Made by a program: the position numbers and the translations under genes. The notes beneath the pieces are model-generated. The model saw only the letters and a program-made list of their open reading frames with translations. It did not search any database and was not told where the DNA came from. Below are positions 8,920 to 19,257 of a DNA stretch of 64,000 nt, piece after piece; positions within the stretch are counted from its first letter, which is position 1; every line of letters begins with the position of its first letter. This DNA is from Pectobacterium brasiliense (GTDB lineage: Bacteria > Pseudomonadota > Gammaproteobacteria > Enterobacterales > Enterobacteriaceae), in NCBI RefSeq assembly GCF_013449685.1, contig NZ_JACDSF010000050.1, positions 20,632 through 84,631 on the forward strand. The letters are read 5' to 3'.

Positions 8920-9238
8920 TATCAGGAACCTTTTATTAATTGAATGTGCTTGTTATTCGTTGAATATGTTTATTCTTAATTGGTCGTACTTCCATGAAAG
9001 TGAAAACAGTCCGTCAATAAACCGGCTATCAATCAACAAGCCATCAATAGGCATTCACGTATTCAATGAAAGGTTAATAGGGCGTTAATGGCGTGTTTTC
9101 ACTATTGATGAGGCGCGATGTGATGTAAAACAACAAAAATGGATAATGAAATTCGAAAATTTCAGATGATGACGCGGCTTATTTTGTTAGTATAATGTTA
9201 ATGATCGTGTCTCTCGCCGTATTTAAAGGAAGCATTTA
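8920..9238. promoter_or_regulatory. Divergent control region of the monooxygenase and flavin reductase genes
   Basis: This 319-base AT-rich gap separates the minus-strand operon from the plus-strand flavin reductase. A consensus -10 hexamer TATAAT at 9191-9196 sits about 43 bases before the flavin reductase ATG; no strong -35 is seen upstream of it. Several CAATAA/AATCAA-type short repeats lie at 9015-9080. A CysB/Cbl-type activator would fit the pathway, but I cannot identify a binding site by eye. Confidence 0.4.
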
Positions 9239-9784
9239 ATGTCTGATCTTGTTGCTGAACGACTCGTTACCGCGAATGACGCGGTTCTCTCTGTGGCGGT
9301 TGCCAGCGTTGACCAGCAGGCGTTTCGCGATGCGATGGCAAAGCTGAGCGCGGCGGTCAATGTCGTTACGACGGATGGCCCGGCAGGTAAGGCCGGATTT
9401 ACGGCATCCGCCGTGTCCAGCGTCAGCGATTCGCCCGGTACGCTACTGGTGTGTCTGAATCGCGGGTCGTCGGTATATCCCACGTTTCAGGCGAATACGC
9501 ATTTGTGCATCAATACGCTGGCTTCTCATCATGAAGCGCTGTCGTCGCTGTTTGGCAGCCGATCTTCTACCGAAGAACGGTTTGCCGCGGCGGAATGGGA
9601 CGTGTTACACACGGGCTCGCCGGTGTTGCGGGATGCGCTAGTGGCGTTTGACTGCGTAGTTGAAGAGGTCGTGAGCGCAGCGACGCACGATATCTTCATT
9701 TGCCGGGTGTTAGCGATTAAGCAGGGCGAAAGCACCGATGGTCTGGTGTATTTCTCCCGCCGTTATCATGCGGTTCGTGGTTAA
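9239..9784 (+). CDS. Flavin reductase family protein (NtaB/HpaC-like)
   Basis: This 181-residue flavin reductase-like split-barrel protein has the family pattern FRDAMAKLSAAVNVVTTDGPAGKAGFTASAVSSVSDSPGTLLVCLNRGSS spread over residues 28-85, with the FMN-site segment around GFTASAVSSVS and NTLASHHEALS after it. It reduces FMN with NAD(P)H and supplies free FMNH2 to the LLM monooxygenases nearby. It is transcribed away from the monooxygenase operon and converges with the M20 gene. The TATAAT box and AAGGAAG ribosome site are upstream. Confidence 0.9.
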   Translation: MSDLVAERLVTANDAVLSVAVASVDQQAFRDAMAKLSAAVNVVTTDGPAGKAGFTASAVSSVSDSPGTLLVCLNRGSSVYPTFQANTHLCINTLASHHEALSSLFGSRSSTEERFAAAEWDVLHTGSPVLRDALVAFDCVVEEVVSAATHDIFICRVLAIKQGESTDGLVYFSRRYHAVRG

Positions 9785-9848
9785 TTTGTATAACTTTCTC
9801 TCCTAATGCCCTCATCGTAATTAATTAATTGATTTATAAAAATTGCTG

Positions 9849-9874
9849 CCTCCGTCAGGTCAATCTGACGGAGG
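9849..9874. terminator. Bidirectional-looking terminator hairpin
   Basis: A perfect 10-bp stem (CCTCCGTCAG / CTGACGGAGG, loop 6) sits between the convergent flavin reductase and M20 genes. The minus strand has a T-run (ATTTTTAT) shortly after the stem, so it fits termination of the M20 transcript best. Confidence 0.65.
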
Positions 9875-9972
9875 TGATGAGTTGATTACGTCAGTCCGAT
9901 ATTAGGAGAGACACGGGGATGAGGTTCCCGCAGGGATGCCTCGTCCCGTGGTTGCTCCGAGTATCTCGCTCG

Positions 9973-11169
9973 TCAAACGATCGGCATTACCGCCTGTGGT
10001 GGGGTAACTTTCGTGGTACGCAGGCGATGTAGTGCGGCTTCCGCCAATTGAGCAAAATAGCGTGAGGCTGGCGCAATCGCGCTTTCATTCGGATTGAACT
10101 GAGGGTGATGCAAGCCAAATTCGCTGTTTGAGCCAATGCTGACGAACGTGCCCGGCACGTCCTGAAGATACAGGGCAAAATCCTCGCCGCTCATTTGCAG
10201 TTCGGCGTTTTCTACCTGATAGCCCGCGTCTCTGGCAATTTGCTTGCTGAAATCCGCCCATTCGCTGGTGTTCACAACCGCAGGCGGGCCGGGATACCAT
10301 TTCAGCTCCGCTTTTGCGCCCAGCGCAAGGGCGATGCCGCCGATCAGTTGCTCAATTCGCTCCGGGATTTCCGCGCGAATCGCGGCATTGTAGGTGCGTA
10401 CCGTGCCTTCCAATTCTACCGTTTGCGGCAGGACGTTCCAGGTGTTGCCGCCCTGAATGCGCGTGACGCTGATGACCAGCGACTCCAGTGAACTGAAACT
10501 ACGGCTGGGCAGGGTTTGCAGCGCATTGACGGTATTGCAGGCGGTGACGATGCTGTCGATGCCCTGTTCGGGTTTGGCCGCATGTGCGCCTTTGCCCGTA
10601 ATGTGAATAGCGAAGCGATCCACGTTGGCATAAAACGGGCCGCTGCGTGTCGCGAAAGTGCCAGCGGGAAGCTCAGGGGCGTTGTGCAGGCCGAAAACGG
10701 CAGCGACATCGGCGAGTGCGCCGGCGCGGATGAGTTGTTTAGCGCCGGTAGACACTTCTTCTGCGGGTTGGAAAAATAGCCTGATTTTACCCGGTAAGAC
10801 AGATTCGCGTTTTTTCAGCAAACAGGCAGCACCCAACATCACGGCGGTGTGGAAATCGTGTCCGCAGGCATGCATGACGCCAGCGTGCTGAGAGCGAAAT
10901 GGCACATCGACTAACTCTTCAATCGGCAGCGCATCAATATCGGCCCGCAGCGCAATCGTTGGACCACTACCGTGACCGATCTCGGCAACGACGCCCGTGG
11001 TTAAGGCAAGGGGCAACAGGCGGATGTCTTTCTCTTGTAGCCAGCGGGTAATGTGCGCGGTGGTTTGGTGTTCCTGATTGGACAGTTCTGGGTACTGATG
11101 CAAGTGCCGTCGCCAGTTAATTAGCTGCTGCTCGAATGACGTATCACAACAGGGGATAGATTCAGCCAT
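9973..11169 (-). CDS. M20 family amidohydrolase (N-acyl amino acid deacylase)
   Basis: This 398-residue metallopeptidase is of the HipO/AbgA/ScmP group. Metal-site motifs are ADIDALPIEE, GVMHACGHDFHTA and FQPAEEVSTGA, with GLHNAPELPAG later; the catalytic Glu pair in PAEE is intact. These enzymes remove acyl groups from N-acylated amino acids in the cytoplasm. The start at 11169 is set by a strong GGAGGTGTATTGAT just before the ATG; a further upstream TTG in frame overlaps that site. Next to the monooxygenases and GNAT, it could remove the acetyl group to release cysteine, as proposed for YtnL in B. subtilis. Confidence 0.88.
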   Translation of the reverse strand: MAESIPCCDTSFEQQLINWRRHLHQYPELSNQEHQTTAHITRWLQEKDIRLLPLALTTGVVAEIGHGSGPTIALRADIDALPIEELVDVPFRSQHAGVMHACGHDFHTAVMLGAACLLKKRESVLPGKIRLFFQPAEEVSTGAKQLIRAGALADVAAVFGLHNAPELPAGTFATRSGPFYANVDRFAIHITGKGAHAAKPEQGIDSIVTACNTVNALQTLPSRSFSSLESLVISVTRIQGGNTWNVLPQTVELEGTVRTYNAAIRAEIPERIEQLIGGIALALGAKAELKWYPGPPAVVNTSEWADFSKQIARDAGYQVENAELQMSGEDFALYLQDVPGTFVSIGSNSEFGLHHPQFNPNESAIAPASRYFAQLAEAALHRLRTTKVTPPQAVMPIV

Positions 11170-11782
11170 ATCAATACACCTCCTTAACAAAACTTAAACA
11201 CGATAAAGGTAGCCGATAGCTACTCTACGGATAAATACCGTCTGGTTATATTTCATGCCTTTTTATCCCGTCATATTTCAAACGTCCCGTATTGTTACCT
11301 TTACGTTACTGGGTTAGCCGTGATGTCGCCAGCAAGGGCAGGGCGAGATCTAACTCACTTTGTGTGGTTATTATGCTCAAAATAGATACGATTTCAGTTC
11401 AAAGAATGCACGTCAGATACATAATTACCGATTGATAAAAGGTTATTAATATATGGTTATTATCAAATTTCTTGAATTGTATGCGTTTTAAGCAAAGTGG
11501 AATCCCGCCCTGCCAGCAAGGGACGCGAATGACCTAGTGATATCATTTATTTTATCCCGTGATGTTAATTTCGTCTTTATTAAAATATCTGCTAATAAAA
11601 TCCATTATTGATATTTATATTTCACCCTGTTATGCAACATTCTTCTTATTCTGCTTTTGCACTGGCTGGTTTTATTGCTCCGTTTATTTAAACGGCGTTT
11701 TGAAATGACGGACTTTTACATGCATAGCCTTGCAATAAAATAAATAGCGCTAACGGATAGTCGCTGAAAATAAGGAAACATC
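11170..11782. other. Long AT-rich intergenic region between divergent genes
   Basis: This 613-base gap lies between the M20 gene (minus) and the second LLM gene (plus) and must hold both promoters. I see no convincing gene. A short open stretch at about 11633-11742 encodes a leucine-rich hydrophobic segment followed by LFKRRFEMTDFYMHSL, but it has no start codon or ribosome site and may be a remnant. Confidence 0.5.
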
Positions 11783-12763
11783 GTGGGATATACGCTCAGT
11801 TTATTAGATCAAAGTCCGATCGCCGAAGGAAGGAATGCGGCGCAGGCGTTGGCGCAAACCGTGGCGCTGGCGAAAGTGGCAGAAGCGCTTGGCTATTACC
11901 GCTTTTGGGTTTCCGAGCATCATAATTCCGATGAATTAGCGGGATCGTCTCCCGAGGTCTTGATCACCTGGTTGTTGGCACACACGACAACGCTGCGCAT
12001 TGGCTCCGGTGGCGTGATGTTACAGCATTACAGCCCGTATAAGGTCGCGGAGAATTTTCATGTGATCAGCGCTCTGGCGGGCGGGCGTGTGGATTTGGGG
12101 ATCGGCAAAGCGCCAGGCGGACTGCCGCTGGCGACGCGGGCGTTACAGCAGGAGATCGGTGAGACGCAGCGGGTTGCCTTTACGGAGAAACTCCATCAGC
12201 TAAACCGCTTTCTCGACAGTCATGACGAGACGGGCGAGCGCTTGAATGCGACGCCATTACCTGAACATACGCCGCAGCGCTTTCTGCTGGGTGCCAGTCA
12301 GGAGAGTGCGCGGTTAGCTGCCTCGCTGGGCTGGAGTTTTGTCTTCGCCGGGTTCATCAATGCCAGTGAAACGCTGCTGACGGAATCTCTCTTGAGCTAT
12401 CGGGAGTTGAAACCGGCCAACGCCCAGACACTGCTGTCGCTGTCGGTGATTGCCGCAGAACGCCATGAGGATGCGGAGGCGTTGGCCAGCACGCAGCATA
12501 ACTATAAAGTTTACATTGAGAACAAACCGCCGCTGACGGTAGGTAGTCAGGAACAGGCTGATAGCTTCGTTCGGCAAGCGGGCGCGACGGATTTCCGTAT
12601 TGTGCAGGAGCCGCGCAATGTGCTCTACGGTACGCCAGAGCACATTCATCAGCGTCTGGAAAGTTACCATCAGCGTTTTGGTGTAGATGAGTTCATCATC
12701 CATACACCCGTGACATCCCCCCGCGAGCGTGAGGCGTCGATTCGACTGCTGGCGCAGCGTTGA
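11783..12763 (+). CDS. LLM-class oxidoreductase, MsnO8/YtmO-like
   Basis: This 326-residue luciferase-like flavin monooxygenase is of the single-subunit MsnO8 group. Landmarks are SLLDQSPIAEG at the N-terminus, YRFWVSEHHNSDELAGSSPEVL, the RIGSGGVMLQHYSPYKVAENFHVISAL block and LGIGKAPGG. It starts at a GTG with AAGGAAAC upstream. The group includes B. subtilis YtmO and YwcH; YtmO is encoded in the ytmI sulfur operon, which supports a role in the same S-compound pathway. The likely cofactor is FMN supplied by the reductase at 9239. It is transcribed alone. Confidence 0.88.
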   Translation: MGYTLSLLDQSPIAEGRNAAQALAQTVALAKVAEALGYYRFWVSEHHNSDELAGSSPEVLITWLLAHTTTLRIGSGGVMLQHYSPYKVAENFHVISALAGGRVDLGIGKAPGGLPLATRALQQEIGETQRVAFTEKLHQLNRFLDSHDETGERLNATPLPEHTPQRFLLGASQESARLAASLGWSFVFAGFINASETLLTESLLSYRELKPANAQTLLSLSVIAAERHEDAEALASTQHNYKVYIENKPPLTVGSQEQADSFVRQAGATDFRIVQEPRNVLYGTPEHIHQRLESYHQRFGVDEFIIHTPVTSPREREASIRLLAQR

Positions 12764-12923
12764 AAACGTGAGCGATGACGCGCTATGGTAGATACTGATA
12801 CGGTAGCACCAGCGGTGTTTTTTCAGACAAAACCTTACATATTCCCCCTGTTTGACTGTTCTATACTCAGTAATAAGCAAGATAAATTTTACTGGCAGAG
12901 AAGATGAAATAGGGGGAAGAAAA

Positions 12924-13151
12924 ATGATGGGTCTCAACCTAGTTTATCCAGTGTCATATAGCTCGATGCCTGACAAAACCGATCATGTTCAGGGCATTTC
13001 CCGCTCGTCGCAACTGTCTGGTTACCCTAATCAGGGCGCGTCTACCCGAAGTCGGACGACGTATGACAATAGCGCGTCGGTCTTTAAGCCACCGATAGCC
13101 GATGGGGTGAATCGTCCAACGGAAAATAACCAGCTTAACGTTTACGTTTAA
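12924..13151 (+). CDS. Small hypothetical protein, serine/asparagine-rich
   Basis: A 75-residue frame with a strong ribosome site (AGGGGGA, 6 bases before ATG ATG). The product is polar, rich in Ser, Asn, Pro and Tyr (for instance SRSSQLSGYPNQGASTRSRT), has no membrane segment and looks disordered. I recognise no family. The good start signal argues for a real gene, but length and composition leave doubt. Confidence 0.4.
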   Translation: MMGLNLVYPVSYSSMPDKTDHVQGISRSSQLSGYPNQGASTRSRTTYDNSASVFKPPIADGVNRPTENNQLNVYV

Positions 13152-13289
13152 GATGGTATCAGACAGATAAAAATGGGCAATCACGTGCTGTAAACGATCG
13201 TTTTCGGTGCGTAGGTTGCCTTCTTTTTTTGCATTAACGCTTCTTCAAAAAGCATCTTCTACAGTAGTCATACGCTAGGTATTGCGGGG

Positions 13290-14318
13290 TTAATCGCGTA
13301 TTTTTAGCGTGTACGGCCCGTTCTGAATGGAATCTCTGACCTGCAACTCCGACAAGAATAGATTGTCTTTTGATAAATAGCCGCCGTCCAGCATCGCGAT
13401 CAGGCGGTTAATCACTTCGTTGATCATATCGCTCACCGGATCTTTGACGCTGGAGAGTGACGGTTTCAAAAACGGGGCGGTGGGAATATCGTCGAACCCG
13501 ACGACAGAAACGTCGTGCGGTACGGCAACACCAGCGTCATCCAACGCTTTTATCGCGCCAATTGCCATATCGTCATTGCTGGCGAGAACGGCGCTGAACG
13601 ATACCCGGTTATCGCGCAGGGCGTTAATGGCGAGCGAACCACTGCGCGGCGTCCATTTTCCTTTCACAATCAATTCATCCCGTACCGCGATATTGGCCGC
13701 CGTCAGGGCATCTTTATAGCCGGAAAGACGTTCGATAGCGGTCGGCGAATCCAGCGAACCGGTGATAAACGCGATATCTCTGTGGCCGCGCGCAATCAGA
13801 TGTTGCGTGGCGTTATAGCTGGAACCTTTGTGATCGCAACAGATACAGTGGCTCTGGTGTTTCCGCAGTTTACGGTTAACCACCATGATCGGCTGTTTGT
13901 GCTTCTCGATGATGTCGTCCATTTCATCCACGGTGAGAAAACGGGGATAGATGATGATCGCATCACAGCGTAACCCCAACAGGAATTGAATCGCGGCGCG
14001 CTCTTCATCGGCGCTGTGTTTGCCATCGACCAGAATTAGCTGGCGCCCGTTGTCTTCCAATTTCTTGGCGGCCTGTGACAGCAGCTCGTTAAAATAGCTG
14101 CCGTTATAGAGCGTGTTGGTTACCACCAAACCAATACAGGCGGATTTGCTGGTCGCCAGATTCCGCGCCAGTAAATTTGGCCGATATCCCGTCTCCTCAA
14201 TGGCCTGATAGACCAGCGTTTTGGTTTCTTCACTGGTATAGCCTTTGCCCGATAGCACGCGCGACACCGTCGCTTTCGATACGCCTGCTTTCTTCGCCAC
14301 TTCCTGCATTGTCGACAT
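13290..14318 (-). CDS. ascG: LacI-family repressor of the asc operon, AscG
   Basis: This 342-residue LacI/GalR repressor has helix-turn-helix MQEVAKKAGVSKATVSRVLSG at the N-terminus and a periplasmic-binding-protein-like sensor domain (GLVVTNTLYNGSYFNELL, VVGFDDIPTAPFLKPSLSSV). It closely follows E. coli AscG by eye. The start at 14318 (MSTMQEVAKK) has AGGA upstream; the frame runs open further back to 14420 only because it enters the palindromic repeat there. It is divergent from ascFB, which it should repress until a beta-glucoside-derived inducer is present. Confidence 0.93.
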   Translation of the reverse strand: MSTMQEVAKKAGVSKATVSRVLSGKGYTSEETKTLVYQAIEETGYRPNLLARNLATSKSACIGLVVTNTLYNGSYFNELLSQAAKKLEDNGRQLILVDGKHSADEERAAIQFLLGLRCDAIIIYPRFLTVDEMDDIIEKHKQPIMVVNRKLRKHQSHCICCDHKGSSYNATQHLIARGHRDIAFITGSLDSPTAIERLSGYKDALTAANIAVRDELIVKGKWTPRSGSLAINALRDNRVSFSAVLASNDDMAIGAIKALDDAGVAVPHDVSVVGFDDIPTAPFLKPSLSSVKDPVSDMINEVINRLIAMLDGGYLSKDNLFLSELQVRDSIQNGPYTLKIRD

Positions 14319-14363
14319 GGGACATCCTGAGACGTTGAGTACTCCCATCATTTTACACACTTT

Positions 14364-14488
<125 letters not shown>

Positions 14489-14626
14489 GGACCAGTAGCA
14501 GGGTGATGAGTGCAGAACCGAAGCGATCGAGGGGAGTAACACGCTATTCATGACGATCGCGATCACATAAGAAAAATATTCATAACAAAATTATTGAAAT
14601 TACATTCATATATAAACACTATCATG

Positions 14627-14640
14627 TGGAACCGGTTACC
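14627..14640. promoter_or_regulatory. Candidate AscG operator
   Basis: TGGAACCGGTTACC contains the perfect core AACCGGTT. E. coli AscG is known to bind TGAAACCGGTTTCA-like sites, and this fits at the centre. It lies 172 bases before the ascF start, in the ascG-ascF gap, so a long leader or a promoter near 14620 is implied. Confidence 0.6.
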
Positions 14641-14812
14641 CATCGGCGTTTCATCACGTTGCATGGAGCAGGGATACCGGCATGAATACTTTCATAACTG
14701 TATGAAATTGAATAATAAATATGCGCACATCAAGTGATATTCCCGTTTGGGACGTGTTGAACGGTGTGTTGAATTGGGTGTAGCGCGCGCGATTACGAGA
14801 GATTGTCTATCC

Positions 14813-16273
14813 ATGTCAAAGAATTATGCGGCTGTATCCCGTTCTATCGTCGATGCCATCGGTGGTGCTGATAACATCGCTGCCGTGACACACTGTATGA
14901 CTCGTCTGCGCTTTGTGCTGAAAGATAATGATGCGGCGAATGTGGCCGAATTGAAGGCGATAAGCGGCGTGTTGGGCGTCGTGAAAAATGATAACCAGTG
15001 TCAGGTCATCATCGGCAACACCGTTTCTCAGGCCTACACCGAAGTGGTGAAACTGCTGCCAGAAAGCGCGGGAGCTGAAAAAGCCGTACCGGTGAACAAT
15101 AAAATTACGCTGAGACGCATCGGCGCGGGGATTCTGGATGCGCTGATTGGCACGATGTCTCCGCTCATTCCAGCGATTATCGGCGGCTCGATGGTGAAAC
15201 TGCTCGCCATGATCCTCGACATGACCGGGGTGTTTGAGAAGGGTGCATCGACGATAACGATTCTGAACGTGATTGGTGATGGCGCGTTCTTCTTCCTGCC
15301 GATCATGGTGGCGGCCTCTGCAGCGGTAAAATTCAAAACCAATATGTCGCTGGCGATTGCTATCGCCGGGGTGCTGGTCCATCCGACGTTTATCGATCTG
15401 ATGGCAAAAGCAGCGCAGGGTCAGCAGGTGGTGTTTATGGGGCTGACCGTCACGGCGGTGAAGTATACCTACACCGTGATTCCGGCGCTGTGTATGACCT
15501 GGATTCTGTCTTACATTGAAAAATGGGTAGACCGCATTACGCCAGCGGTGACCAAAAACTTCCTGAAACCGATGTTAATCGTGCTGATTGCCTCCCCGAT
15601 TGCCATTATGCTGATCGGCCCGATTGGGATCTGGATCGGTAGCGGTATTTCTGCGGTGGTGTACACGGTGCATGACTATCTGGGCTGGCTGTCCGTTGCG
15701 ATCATGGGCGCTATTTGGCCGCTGCTGGTAATGACCGGTATGCACCGCGTGTTTACCCCGACTATCATTCAAACCATCGCTGAAACGGGTAAAGAAGGCA
15801 TGGTAATGCCGTCTGAAATCGGCGCAAACCTGTCGCTGGGTGGTTCTTCACTGGCGGTTGCCTGGCGCACCAAAAACCCGGAACTGCGCCAGACGGCACT
15901 GGCGGCGGCGGCTTCGGCCATTATTGCCGGGATCTCTGAACCGGCGCTGTACGGTGTGGCTTTGCGTCTGAAGCGTCCGCTGATCGCCTGTTTAATTACT
16001 GGTTTTATCTGTGGTGCCGTTGCGGGTATCGGTGGGCTGGCAAGCCATTCAATGGCCTCGCCGGGGCTGTTTACCAGCGTGCAGTTCTTTGACCCGACCA
16101 ACCCGATGAGCATTGCCTGGGTATTCGGTGTCATGCTTCTGTCCGTCGTGATTTCCTTCTTTGTCACCTTGCTGTTGGGCTTTGAAGACATCCCAGTCGA
16201 AGAAAAACCGGAAGAGAAACGCGTACAGGGCGATGAGGTTTCCGCGCCGCAGCACGCAGTGAACACGAATTAA
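14813..16273 (+). CDS. ascF: Beta-glucoside PTS permease EIIBC, AscF
   Basis: This 486-residue PTS enzyme imports and phosphorylates aromatic beta-glucosides such as arbutin, salicin and cellobiose-like sugars. The IIB domain has phospho-accepting Cys28 in AVTHCMTRLRF; the IIC domain follows with about 8-10 membrane segments (GAGILDALIGTMSPLIPAIIGGSM onward; GISEPALYGVALRLKRP). There is no fused IIA domain, so a IIA-Glc-type partner is needed, as in E. coli AscF. The start at 14813 matches the E. coli N-terminus (MxKNYAAxxRS). It is followed 40 bases later by ascB. Confidence 0.94.
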   Translation: MSKNYAAVSRSIVDAIGGADNIAAVTHCMTRLRFVLKDNDAANVAELKAISGVLGVVKNDNQCQVIIGNTVSQAYTEVVKLLPESAGAEKAVPVNNKITLRRIGAGILDALIGTMSPLIPAIIGGSMVKLLAMILDMTGVFEKGASTITILNVIGDGAFFFLPIMVAASAAVKFKTNMSLAIAIAGVLVHPTFIDLMAKAAQGQQVVFMGLTVTAVKYTYTVIPALCMTWILSYIEKWVDRITPAVTKNFLKPMLIVLIASPIAIMLIGPIGIWIGSGISAVVYTVHDYLGWLSVAIMGAIWPLLVMTGMHRVFTPTIIQTIAETGKEGMVMPSEIGANLSLGGSSLAVAWRTKNPELRQTALAAAASAIIAGISEPALYGVALRLKRPLIACLITGFICGAVAGIGGLASHSMASPGLFTSVQFFDPTNPMSIAWVFGVMLLSVVISFFVTLLLGFEDIPVEEKPEEKRVQGDEVSAPQHAVNTN

Positions 16274-16289
16274 ATTAAGCACTAATTAG

Positions 16290-17744
<1,455 letters not shown>

Positions 17745-17763
17745 AGCCAATAAGGTTACTGCT

Positions 17764-17800
17764 ATAGCCCTCTGACGGAGACGTCTGGGGGCTATTTTTT
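17764..17800 (+). terminator. Rho-independent terminator of ascFB
   Basis: ATAGCCC pairs with GGGCTAT across a partly paired interior (total about 32 bases), followed by TTTTTT. It lies 20 bases after the ascB stop. Confidence 0.8.
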
Positions 17801-17808
17801 GGTTCACG

Positions 17809-17970
17809 CTAATCCGCGATGAACCTTATTTTTCGCTCTCCATCGACGGGAAAGCACTGGACGATCGTGTTTTCGGCAAGGACATGCTGTGGTCGCCGGA
17901 TTCGCGTTATCTGGCAGTGCAAGAGTGGCTCTCCACGTCGGAGCGCGACGGCCCACAAACGGCTTCATCA
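17809..17970 (+). pseudogene. Gene fragment with WD40/TolB-like blade sequence
   Basis: An open frame without its own start reads LIRDEPYFSLSIDGKALDD, then RVFGKDMLWSPDSRYLAVQEWL and STSERDGPQT. The LWSPDSRYLAVQEW pattern is a beta-propeller blade motif, so this looks like the internal part of a longer protein. It runs straight out of the ascB terminator with no ribosome site. Downstream the frame becomes meaningless near TASSLL. I cannot name the parent gene. Confidence 0.6.
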
Positions 17971-18406
17971 TTGCTTACCCAAGGATATTCATCCGAAATA
18001 CACTGCGCCACGGGCTGTAAAAGACACGTGATATCGTGTGATGAAAGCAATGGTGAGACGACTTGATAATTTTTACTTACTGAACCACGTGCCATTTTTC
18101 GCTCCTTAAGTAATGGCTTAGCTTTCACAATAAACCGCATTAATCTCTGTCTACGGCAAACGCTAGTTGCGCCTATCTTAACATTCTCACCAAGTAGCTC
18201 GATTGCCCAGTTAGATAAAGTTCGAACAGTTAGAGAAAGAAACGCAGGTGCGATGGGGGTTGTGTTTCTGTCAATTGATGGCATATCAGCGAAAAGGGTA
18301 CTGCAATTAGACATGAATCACTGAACGTGATGTCACATTCTGGCGTCGGGTCAGAAGGCATAGCCTGAAAACGGACCATGCCTTCTGATAAGGGATTCAA
18401 CGTCTG
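17971..18406. other. Gene-poor stretch with overlapping open frames, probably decayed
   Basis: Opposing frames overlap here: a minus-strand one of 135 residues (17907-18314) and a plus-strand one without a start, open to TGA at about 18322 and ending GVVFLSIDGISAKRVLQLDMNH. Neither has a good ribosome site or a family I recognise. The stretch joins the propeller relic to the 3' side of zinT and is best read as gene decay. Confidence 0.4.
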
Positions 18407-19093
18407 TTAATGATGCAGCAGCTCATCAACAACCTGATCGCTGGTGAGCTGATAGGGGTAATACGTTGGCCAGTTGTCCATTTCTTTGAGAATCTCTTCT
18501 TGCGACGTATTTCCCATAAAAATATGGAAATGAGCGGATTTACGCGGCGCAATGGTGTGATCGCTGAACTGAACGTATTTCGGTGCTTTTGACTGGGCAT
18601 CTTTACATTCAAACAGATAACGAACGCCTTTTTTACCCGATACATAGGTCAGGATCTTATGCCCAGAATAGTCGTAATGGCATGAGGTCACTTCGCCATC
18701 TTTGTAGAACGTCATTACGCCATTGTCGATTTTTATTTCTGAAACATTGGTGGCGTAACCTTTGCGGTAATAATCTTTAACCTGTTCAAATGTTTTACTT
18801 TTATCGCTTTCAGCTTTCTTTTTGAACACGGGATCCATCTCACCCGATAGCATAATCGGGTAGACCGATTGCCACATTCCTTCCCAGTCGGTAAGCGCTC
18901 TGTCTTTTACATCGCTGTCGTTGAAAACGCCATTGGATGCTTTCTTTTCAATGTCGCTCATGGGCGCACCATGTGAATGAGCGTGAGTATGGCCATGAGA
19001 ATGGTTATGCGAATGATCGCCATGCGCGGCGACCTGACCGGTTACGAAGAGTGCCCCCAAGGCGAGTACAAGTTTCTTAATATTATTAGACAA
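18407..19093 (-). CDS. zinT: Periplasmic zinc-trafficking protein ZinT
   Basis: This 228-residue secreted protein of the ZinT (YodA) family binds Zn(II) in the periplasm and passes it to ZnuABC. A signal peptide ([19 protein letters not shown]) is followed by a His-rich stretch of alternating H with S, N, G and T at about residues 25-45, clearly longer than the short HGHHSHG of E. coli. The core matches E. coli ZinT ([44 protein letters not shown]). The start is a TTG at 19093 with GAGGG upstream; the longer frame to 19156 runs through the Zur palindrome and is unlikely. It is divergent from the CobW GTPase. Confidence 0.94.
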   Translation of the reverse strand: MSNNIKKLVLALGALFVTGQVAAHGDHSHNHSHGHTHAHSHGAPMSDIEKKASNGVFNDSDVKDRALTDWEGMWQSVYPIMLSGEMDPVFKKKAESDKSKTFEQVKDYYRKGYATNVSEIKIDNGVMTFYKDGEVTSCHYDYSGHKILTYVSGKKGVRYLFECKDAQSKAPKYVQFSDHTIAPRKSAHFHIFMGNTSQEEILKEMDNWPTYYPYQLTSDQVVDELLHH

Positions 19094-19125
19094 AATCAAA
19101 CCCTCAATGATTTTCCATGATTGAA

Positions 19126-19147
19126 TTGTTATGTTATAACATAACAA
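19126..19147. promoter_or_regulatory. Zur box shared by zinT and the CobW gene
   Basis: A perfect 22-bp palindrome with half-site TTGTTATGTTA lies in the divergent gap, 33 bases upstream of the zinT TTG. It matches the known enterobacterial Zur pattern centred on GTTATAWTATAAC. Zinc-loaded Zur bound here would repress both genes; zinc shortage would release them together. Confidence 0.85.
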
Positions 19148-19257
19148 ATAACGCATAAAAAGATTATCGCAATGCGTGTTTAAAAGCGAAACATTCGTGG
19201 TGATGAATCATTCCGAAGCAGAAAAGTAACAATGCAAATCATTAGAGAGTGTGAAAT

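Noticed and set aside
11633..11742. Leucine-rich hydrophobic frame before the second LLM gene
   Set aside because: No start codon, no ribosome site, and AT-rich DNA readily gives hydrophobic frames.
17907..18314. 135-residue minus-strand frame after ascB
   Set aside because: No ribosome site, no recognised family, and it overlaps the plus-strand propeller relic. It is probably decay.
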